Assembly (NCBI RefSeq): GCF_000764305.2
Contig: NW_025936293.1
Location: 39,212-103,211 of the forward strand
Origin: Hyalella azteca
Taxonomy: Eukaryota; Arthropoda; Malacostraca; Amphipoda; Hyalellidae
Length of the DNA stretch: 64,000 nt
Direction: 5' to 3'
Shown here: piece by piece, positions 56,136 to 64,000 of the stretch
How the letters are laid out: the number at the start of each line of letters is the position of its first letter
Position numbering within the stretch: the stretch's first letter is position 1
Notes under the pieces: model-generated
What the model was told of the DNA's origin: nothing
What the model saw: the letters and a program-made list of their open reading frames with translations, nothing else
Databases searched by the model: none
Position numbers and translations under genes: made by a program

Positions 56136-58314
56136 ACGTAGGTCTGGCAACCTACGTGTCGCTAGATAAAGCGTGGAACATCATTCAACTGGGGCATGAA
56201 GCTCGTTTTATTGCACTCTGACTTTCAAAATCCTTTTGAAGTTCCAGGATATGAGAGATAAAGTTCTATTTTTCAGAATTTGGTGTAGGGGAATAAGCTG
56301 TGGAAGGCCGGCATCAGCAAACACGGCATGATTGAAAGCCACGCGTTGGCTCCGATATTCCAGCGCTTGCAATTTCACGCTTGTTTGCGTTCCATCGCCG
56401 TTTTGTAATGATAAAAATATAATATAAATGATGACACATGCGGGTTGATTCGAAATGGATGCTCAAATCTTTATTAATGAATATTCTTATTCATTTATTA
56501 TAATTCTTGAATATATTTTTTTATAGCGTAGAATTCAGGCACGTACGGATCAGCTAATCTATCTTCTTTAATGTTTTTATCAACGTTATATATAAGCTGG
56601 CCTGCTTGGCAAAATGTATTTGTTTGTCTGAGATGCTTGTCAGAAATGTTCAAAAATTTATGAATTCAAAAGACGTAGGTGATCAAAGAAAAGAAATTGA
56701 AAATACTTTGTAGCATAAAATTATATTGAATAAACGACATTGTTTCCTATTCTGATATAATGGATGTCTTCGTATTTCTAGTCTGACCCAGAATGGCAAT
56801 TAAACATTTGGCGTCTTGTGCTGTCAGGCACTGCGGCCCACAGCTTGGTCAGTACAAAGCACAGTAAGTGCACAGAAAAACATTGCGAGTGTGCAACGAA
56901 AAATGCGAGTGCACAGCGAAACACAGCGATTATACAGCGAAGAAAATAGATAAATGAAAACAAGCAAATTGAAGCGAAAAATAGGAAAGAAGAAGAGCAG
57001 AGGGGCTCAAAGGGGGGCAGCGGTGTCGTTTAAAATTGGCCGCGGCTGACCGACGGCTGGCGGAAAGCTCGCTGTTTGCTGCGTTTTGTCGGCGTTTATT
57101 GCCATCAGCTGTCGAGATGACCGCCAAGCAAACATGAAAACAAACTATCAATCTCATCAAAAAACATTTAATTTATTGCAGGCTTCAAGTTCATTCTATC
57201 CACGTGAACCTTGTTTTAATTATTCTACATGCATTAAAATATTACATAAACTATATAACAGCTGAATATTTTACCAAAAGTTTATTTTTGCTTTTCATTA
57301 TTTAATTTTACCTACGCAGCCTCAAGTGGTTTTGGTGTGGCGAAGCCCCTGCGCTGTACTGGAAACTCACGCTATCATGAACAGTTAGCGTGCAAACGAG
57401 CACCTCAAGTGACAGGTTTAGAAGGAAGTGCTTCAGCCCGTGACTGGAATCCTGATTAACCGGGACTTGAATCCTGATTAAGGATGCATACTTGCATCCT
57501 CTTGTGATTCAGGTGCGTCTCAAGCTGGTCAACTGATGCTGGCATCATCTGGTGATGCAAGAACCCCTCATTCCTTTTTGTTAAGGGAAACTTTAATGTT
57601 TGGAACATGAACGGTGGAACTTTCCCTTGCAAGATTAAATTTGAATTTTTTAATGTTCAACGTTTCCGAAGCATTGAAAAATTGACGTTGAATGCAAATA
57701 TTTACAGATGCATGATGAATAAATATTTGTTTATCAAGAATTCATGATACGGATGTGAAGTTGAACTAGTACCATGACAGGTTGACGATAGAATATGTGA
57801 TGGATCCGTGTGCAATGATTGGACGATAATATAAAGCTGATATCGAAGTCACCGAGCAGGAAGAAAGCCCTCACACTGAACGTTTAAATGGTTTTTAAAT
57901 GCACACAAATGAGGATCAAAGCGTCGCAAAACTTGACAAAACATACGTCCACTTTCGTCTCATGAAAAACTTGTTTGGCTTGGTCTTAAATTAATAAAGC
58001 CTGTCTAAAAATATCGTTTCGAGTAAAATATAATTTTGGTTAGGAATTTATCAATAACGCAAAAAAACATTGTTTATGGATATATAAGTCCGCGACGTTA
58101 GTAACACGGAGCGTGATTGGCGAGATTGCTGATTGGCAGCAATAAAATAGCGGATGGAGGGCGAGGAATGATTCCGTCATCGGCAGCATCGGGACCTGCA
58201 TCGCTGATGTTGGTCCACCGGGACTCTCTGGCAAACGCAATCCAGCTGCGGGTCCAGCGATGCGGGGTCCAGCGATGAGGGGTCGAGCTGTGGGTCTTGT
58301 GATAAGGCCTGGAA
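56136..58314. other. intergenic DNA
   Basis: No supported gene is present apart from the tentative short frame at 56930-57157. Small direct repeats of GGAATCCTGATTAA and TTGAATCCTGATTAA lie at about 57447-57482. Confidence 0.45.
56930..57157 (-). CDS. hypothetical short ORF with signal-like start and dibasic sites
   Basis: The ATG frame begins MRLIVCFHVCLAVISTADG, which could be a signal peptide. It continues with NKRRQNAANSELSASRRS and NFKRHRCPPLSP. The KRR, RR and KR pairs recall a neuropeptide precursor, but the downstream residues become hydrophobic and low-complexity. No known peptide motif is visible and the resemblance may be accidental. Confidence 0.15.
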   Translation of the reverse strand: MRLIVCFHVCLAVISTADGNKRRQNAANSELSASRRSAAANFKRHRCPPLSPSALLLSYFSLQFACFHLSIFFAV

Positions 58315-58390
58315 AACTCCATATTGAATGAAGCGGGATAACTCCATACTGAACGATGATGGAGAACTCCGTAGTGAATGGCGCGGGATG
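58315..58390. repeat. 25-bp tandem repeat (three units)
   Basis: AACTCCATATTGAATGAAGC and its variants start at 58315, 58340 and 58365. Confidence 0.8.
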
Positions 58391-58483
58391 AACGTACGCA
58401 ATCGAATGAACTGTGTCAGTTTATTAAACCAGAAAACATTTAAAGTATTGTAACATTTTCATATACGTAAAGTAAACCCGGAA

Positions 58484-58653
58484 CTAATGTACGTAGCTTG
58501 TACACGGTACATGCAACCTCAAGGAACGGTAAAGCGCCCGAACAAAGCTGGATGTATCTAGGCTGCAGGGAAGCTTAATCTCTTCCTCTTCTAATGGCTC
58601 GTAAAGAGAACACTTGGATGTTTTATAGGCGATACATTGCCGGCGACATTCTC
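58484..58653 (-). CDS. possible terminal exon, Cys-rich (PAN/apple-like?)
   Basis: After an acceptor-like GATACTGCAG the minus-strand frame reads (G)ECRRQCIAYKTSKCSLYEPL, then EEEEIKLPCSLDTSSFVRAL, and ends at TAG near 58484. The spacing ECxxxCxxxxxxxCxxY...C resembles part of a PAN/apple module of secreted proteins. The match is short and unsupported by neighbouring exons. Confidence 0.2.
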
Positions 58654-58710
58654 CTGCAGTATCGACGCTCAACGATACGATCTATACAGTTTTGTGAGAT
58701 CGCTGGGCTC

Positions 58711-59050
58711 CATATGGAGGAGATCTGAAGCCTGCGCATGTTGAAAGCTGAAGATCTCATTAGAGCTTCACACAGTAGAAGGCTTCATATGGAGGAGATC
58801 AGAAGCCTGCACATGTTGGAAGCTGAAGATCTCATTCGTGCTTCACACAATCGAAGGCTTCATATTGAGGAGAACTGAAGCCTGTGCATGTTGGAAGCTA
58901 AAGATCTCATTCGTGCTTCACACAATCGAAGGCTTCATATGGAAGAGATCTGAAGCCTGCGCATGTTGGAACCTGGAGATCTCATTCGAGCTTCACAAAA
59001 TCGAAGGCTTCACATGGGGTGGAAATAAAACGTGCGGATGTTGTAAGCTG
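58711..59050. repeat. 75-bp tandem repeat (about 4.5 units)
   Basis: GAAGCCTGCGCATGTTGGAA starts at 58727, 58802, 58877 and 58952, with AAGATCTCATTCGTGCTTC and GAAGGCTTCATATGGAGGAG in each unit. The last copy is degenerate. The period is a multiple of three and gives an open frame at 58838-59074. Confidence 0.95.
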
Positions 59051-61822
59051 AAGAATAGTACTCATACAATTTGAGACAGCGGTAAGACATTAACTGAAGC
59101 GTACCAAAAGGATACGATCAATATTTCACAAAATATTGTAGGATAGGTATCAATTGTTATGTACGCTCAATTATGTGAACATGTTCCATTGTACGAATAA
59201 TATCACTCATCGCACATCGCTTCATTAAATATATCACCATGTTGTCATAGCGGACATGTCCTACTTCATTCCTTTGTTTCCCGTTAACATTCCTTCAATC
59301 ATTTCTATAAATCTACTTCGCTTTCCATTTAATTTATCCTCATCTCAACTTCCTAATAACCCTCCAATGTATATCTCAGTTTTTTCCCTCACTCCCTCTT
59401 TTTTCCTCAACATTGTCTTCCCTCGAACATCCGGGACTTCATGTATTAAATTCTTGATGACCTGAAGAAACCTCACAAGTCAAGCACTACTTGAACCCCA
59501 AAGCGTTGCTAGGCTACGCAAGAAATACGGGAGTCGCTGTGAAATTTCCGTACCAGCAGCGGCCGTATCAGGTTGCGGAAGTTTACAGTGATACTGAGTC
59601 ATCAGTAAAGTTATGCTAAGAATTTTGAATGGTCAGAGGAGTACTTCCAGTTATGTAGCGTAAAAATTAGAGCTTTACCAACAATGATACCTGGATGGAG
59701 TTATGCGAGTTGTGTTGCGTGATCAGAAAATTTATTCGAGTGATGCTGTGCATTCAGCAAAGTTATTCGATTGTCGTGGCGTGATCGGTAAAGTTAATAG
59801 CACCTTAGGTAGAGCAAAATTATTCCGGATAGTCTAAATAAATTTTAACGAATAGTTCTTTATTCCTGCACGGCTGCTCATGAACATCATTCGTGTGCTT
59901 CAAATAAAAGAAGTACGATCGATTGAAAAAAGTGCGATTGATTTAAATTTTTCTGCCATTTATTACCATATTTGATATTAACAGTTCAAGCTTCATGACA
60001 TCATAATTTTATATATACATTCAAATAAATCAAGCCTCTAAACTGCTTCTTGAAAAATTAAATTTCACGGATTAAAAATGACACCAAATGGACATTTATT
60101 GTATCGAAACGTATTCCAATGCAATATTAATGAGATTCAACACATATTCCTCATCTTTTAATCTGAAAAATCGAGCCGACTGGCGCTGTAAAATGCCTGG
60201 CGATCCTCGTGGACCTGAGAGGGACTGTTCGTCGAGGACGTGAGCGTCGCTGCAAATATTAGTTTTACTTATGAGCTTCGTATGGATCATTACGGCCAGC
60301 AAATATTGGTCCTAGCCATTAGCATGCTGATTAAAAAAGGCCTCCCGAGACGCCCGACTGTTAGGAGCCCAACGGGAAGCTCCTCACGTAAATTTGGGAG
60401 GATGTGAAGACTGATGAATTATACTGATGCTTTGACCAATGAATTAGAGACGGCTTGTCGGCGGCCTGGCTATGATTAATGTTGCTGATAAGTTATTTAA
60501 GTTATAAGAAATAGGTAACTACTAGTAAATAATATATTTAGATGCTGAAATAATAATCGATGCTACACCAATAATCTTTGTTTGGGTGGCCACTGCATCA
60601 TATTTTGANCAAAACTGCTCTCGATATTTCTGACCGTCGAAAATATACACATTAGGACAAGTGTGTCTCTGAAATGCAACAAAATTAAATCCATTCATCT
60701 TAATTAAACTCGAACGAAACAATAACTGAAAATGACAATGAAAGCCAAACTGAAATCGAGTGAAAGCTTCCCTGAAGGTAGATGAGGAATTGAAAAACGT
60801 GGATTCCGGACAGGGATGGAATAAAGCTGTCCGCGTTGGAGCGGCCGCAAGAAAAGATACAATATTTTACTGATAATTTTATGGTCCCTTGGGGGCGCAG
60901 GAGCTGAAACATGGCGGTCCTCGTGTCCTGTATCCTGGAAAAGCCGTCGCCGTGCAGTTAATCCCGCCGCACGTCCAACTTTTTTTCAAAGACGTCGTTG
61001 TGCAATTTATACCTCTTAATAGGTCTGTTATCAAATTAAATTGACGCTCAGAGTAACAGTTAAATAAATATTTTGATAGAAACTGATAATGACTCTTCTT
61101 GCAAGGCATCGAGACAGTTACGCTTTTTTGCCTGCATGAAAATGGCAAGCAAGAAGGATCCTGCAGAAGCAGCGGAGCTACATGGCTTCATATCGAGTAA
61201 CAGTTGTAAACAAAGCTCTATAGCTGCTGCCCACAGAGCTACATTGTGCAGCTCTGTGCTGCTTCATGCATATAGCTGCGGATCCTTGGCGTAAGCATAC
61301 GATTGCTGCATCTCCTTAACTATCACACCTAACACTGTCAGCCAAACCAAACATGTTCCCTATCACTGCAGTCCACAGTTAAACAAAAGATTTTCCTGTT
61401 CATTATGAGGTATGAAAGTTTACAACCAGCCAAGTGTCTTCTGATCGCAGACGTTACTTCTAAAGTTCGAGTGTGCATAGTGCTGCGTCTGCTTTATTCT
61501 GCGAATGTGAGTGTTATCTCAAGTGAGTAATAGTACATGACTACATGAAAAACACTCATAAAAGACTTCTACTATGAAGACTCACACCAACTAACTCAAT
61601 CTTATTTCCTGGACTCTGAACTCAGAAAATGCTAGTATATTTTTAATAGCTAAATAAGTGTTGCGTAAATCAACTTCGATAACCACACCATATAACGACT
61701 GAACGCCTCGTCCATTGTTCAACTTTTCTGTACGGAGGAATTAACACGTGGCGCCAGAGGGCATCCCGACAGGGAAATTACATGACATGAATTTTCATCC
61801 CAGCATGACAAATTACAAGGAC
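59051..61822. other. intergenic DNA
   Basis: No supported gene is present. Loose echoes of GTGATC(A/G)G(A/T)AAA lie at about 59719-59800. One ambiguous base is at 60609. Confidence 0.45.
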
Positions 61823-61935
61823 CCTTACTGACGCTCTGGCCCTAAAAGGGCCTTACTGACGCGCTGGCCTTTAAAAGGCCTTATTGACGTGCCTTACTTA
61901 TATTGCTCTTTTGACGCGCTGCCCTCAAAATAGCC
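61823..61935. repeat. 28-bp tandem repeat (about three to four units)
   Basis: CCTTACTGACGCTCTGGCC and AAAAGGG repeat at 61823, 61851 and 61879, and then degenerate. Confidence 0.85.
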
Positions 61936-62299
61936 TTCATTGCTGCACCGACCGCATAACTGCACATATACGCCCACCTATCCGACAGTAACCATGAAAA
62001 CTGCCACAAATGGACGTAGCGGTTATCCCTTCAAATACTGACGATACTCTCGTTATCAGGCCTTTAGATACGAATAATATTGACGTGATTCGATGTATCA
62101 GAAGGCGACGATAATGTATATCTGCCATGCTAGGATGACTGTTGCTGCAGTCGTGGCCTGTGGTCTATTCTTATTGCTATTGGATTCACGAATGAAAATG
62201 GATTCATTTTTTACTTATTAAGAGGAGGAAAGTGACGATATTGTTAGAATTCCACAACGAATATTTAACTAATCTTGTTAATGACGTTGCTGTAACCAG

Positions 62300-62433
62300 C
62301 CTGTCGCATATCTGCGTCATAGAAACTGTCACAGCTGAAACGAAGTTCCAGCAAAAATCCGTTAAGTACGCGAACAAATTCAACCAAAGTTCCCGCACGG
62401 TCCACATTCTTCAGAAGACACGCGCTGTTCAAG
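62300..62433 (+). CDS. weak coding-exon candidate
   Basis: A branch-point-like TTTAACTAAT and acceptor GTAACCAG precede an open segment of 44 full codons. It reads LSHICVIETVTAETKFQQ, then KSVKYANKFNQSSRTVHI and LQKTRAVQ, and ends at a GTATAG donor. Codon choice looks coding (AAGTACGCGAAC, CGCACGGTCCAC). No family is recognised, and the opposite strand is also open. Confidence 0.2.
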
Positions 62434-62998
62434 GTATAGGCAGAAATATCGACGGCCACTGGAGGATAAGAGACGGCCACCCTTGATTCCGAAATACTTT
62501 AATTCGATAGCTAGAAAATATGGTACTTTTTATTAAAGTCTGCGGGAAAGACTCGCCTATGACAGTAATTAATAAGCCTCATCAAGCAGCTCTCGCCTGA
62601 ACAGCTCGCTTCATACTTCGGCTTCAAGACAAAATATTGCCGTGCTAAACGATAGCACCCGCCACATTCTGAATCCCTCAATTATAATATCATCATTATT
62701 TTTGTGTTTCCTCTCAATTCTCACACTTTTCTCATCCAGAAAATTGAGACACATTTCACTACTTACACTTGCCACGGCCTCCAGTGCTCACTTCCAGGTT
62801 CAGTGAATGTGAATTTATGATCTAAATCAGGATTTACAAAAAAAATCCCGTTGGATCAACAGGTGGGGAGGCTTGTGTAGGCAGCAGAGAGTATTTAATC
62901 CAGTTGAGTGAATAATTAAAGTTTGTTTTATAAGTAACAAACTTCACTTCTCATTAACACAAGTTTTTCGCTGCGACCTAAGGTAGTTCATAAAGCAT

Positions 62999-63030
62999 AT
63001 ATTATATGCTGCGACCGCAGCATATAATAT
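62999..63030. repeat. perfect inverted repeat, 15-bp arms
   Basis: ATATTATATGCTGCG and its exact reverse complement are separated by two bases, which could extrude as a cruciform. Confidence 0.85.
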
Positions 63031-63126
63031 AAGAGTCGTGCGAGATACATATAATAGCTCCGTAAGAACGGTGCGGGGAACTTGATGCATAAACCTCTCT
63101 TGAATTTAAGCCTATAGTGCAGATCG

Positions 63127-63412
63127 AAGTACAACACGGTACAATATAATGCATTGCGGTGTAGCAGTACAACACGGTACAATATAATGCATTGCGGTGT
63201 AGCAGTACAACACGGTACAATATAATGCATTGCGGTGCAGCAGTACAACACGGTACAATATAATGCATTGCGGTGCAGCAGTACAACACGGTACAATATA
63301 ATGCCGTGCGGTGTAACAGTACAACACGGTACAATATAATGCATTACGGCGTACCAGTACAACACGGTACAATATAATGCATTGCGGTGTAGCAGTACAA
63401 CATAGTACATTG
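63127..63412. repeat. 38-bp minisatellite (about 7.5 units)
   Basis: The units are CAGTACAACACGGTACAATA followed by TAATGCATTGCGGTGTAG. They are nearly identical, with a few G/A or T/C changes. Three minus-strand frames are open through it, all by-products. Confidence 0.97.
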
Positions 63413-63449
63413 CGGTGTATAGCGTATTGTATTATCTCACTGTACAGTA

Positions 63450-63645
63450 CAGTGTATGGTTAACGACGCAGTGTATCGTCGTGAGTCGCAGTATATATAA
63501 ATTTGCTGCAGTGTATGGCAGTATTTTACGTTAAAACGCAGTGAATCGAACTTTATCGCAGTGTATCGCATTGCATTGCAGTGTATCGCAGTGTATCGCA
63601 GTGTATCGCAGTGTATCGCAGTGTATCGCAGTGCATCGCAGTGCT
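63450..63645. repeat. 10-bp repeat GCAGTGTATC
   Basis: The array is degenerate on the left and a clean run of the decamer at about 63577-63640. The ten-base period equals roughly one helical turn. Confidence 0.9.
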
Positions 63646-63718
63646 CCTGAAGCCCGCAACTGGTCCACGTGAGACGCCGCAAGAAATTTCTGCAGTTCTT
63701 GTGGGTGTAAGCGCTTAG

Positions 63719-64000
63719 GCCTCTGCCAGCCGTCCTAAGCTGCTTATGATGGAACTGACAAGCGCCAGCCGTCCTAAGCTGCTTATGATGGAACTGACAA
63801 GCGCCAGCCGTCCTAAGCTGCTTATGATGGAACTGACAAGCGCCAGCCGTCCTAAGCTGCTTATGATGGAACTGACAAGCGCCAGCCGTCCTAAGCTGCT
63901 TATGATGGAACTGACAAGCGCCAGCCGTCCTAAGCTGCTTATGATGGAACTGACAAGCGCCAGCCGTCCTAAGCTGCTTATGATGGAACTGACAAGCGCC
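63719..64000 (+). repeat. 39-bp perfect tandem array running off the window (seven units)
   Basis: The units are CGCCAGCCGTCCTAAGCTGC followed by TTATGATGGAACTGACAAG, without visible differences between copies. One forward frame is open from an acceptor-like CGCTTAG at 63718 to the end of the window and encodes a 13-residue repeat, ASRPKLLMMELTS. Two reverse frames are also open. It could be coding or simply a young minisatellite; the array continues to the right. Confidence 0.97.

Larger units (their letters stand above)
61936..63126. other. intergenic DNA
   Basis: This contains the exon candidate 62300-62433 and the palindrome at 62999-63030; otherwise it is unassigned. Confidence 0.45.

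Noticed and set aside
62988..63410. Three minus-strand ORFs of 86-140 codons
   Set aside because: They are translations of the 38-bp array in different frames.
1..64000. tRNA, rRNA or CRISPR arrays
   Set aside because: I found no T-loop GGTTCRAATCC with a matching acceptor stem and no rRNA core motif. The tandem arrays lack unique spacers, so they are minisatellites rather than CRISPR.

Overview
This looks like nuclear DNA from an animal, most likely an arthropod and perhaps a crustacean. Both confident genes are split by GT-AG introns. One encodes a C2H2 zinc-finger protein and the other a GPI-anchored alpha-carbonic anhydrase. The DNA is AT-rich, intergenic distances are long, and tandem repeats (minisatellites) are extremely dense. 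Nothing is arranged like a bacterial operon. The taxonomic placement is inference only.

Region 1 (1-7.8 kb, + strand) holds the 3' part of a C2H2 zinc-finger gene. Five exons join in compatible reading phases, and a short terminal exon is less certain. The 4-kb intron before exon 4 contains a 673-base assembly gap, an 18-bp minisatellite, an 839-bp terminal-inverted-repeat element and a smaller MITE-like element. The same 18-bp minisatellite begins exactly at the 5' splice site of exon 4.

Region 2 (13.4-19.2 kb, - strand) holds seven exons of an alpha-carbonic anhydrase. All zinc ligands and the proton-shuttle His are present, and the C-terminus looks like a GPI-anchor signal. The signal-peptide exon was not found. 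Repeats sit on its exon edges: a 29-bp array reaches the stop codon, echoes of one acceptor and exon head fill an intron, and a 96-bp in-frame duplication doubles another acceptor.

Region 3 (19.2-64 kb) is gene-poor. It holds about 20 tandem arrays with units of 10 to 75 bp, two inverted copies of a MITE-like element (24.3 and 36.4 kb), and several orphan ORFs or exon candidates. It also holds a nearly identical 1.3-kb direct duplication (37.4 and 39.6 kb). Each copy carries a TATA box and a 40-codon ORF that starts with a signal-peptide-like segment. A 57-bp piece identical to sequence at 29.4 kb lies exactly at the edge of the first copy. The window ends inside a perfect 39-bp repeat array that is open in one forward frame.

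The theme most worth follow-up is that several minisatellites lie on exon boundaries and copy splice sites or a stop codon. Apart from the zinc-finger and carbonic anhydrase genes, coding calls here are tentative.
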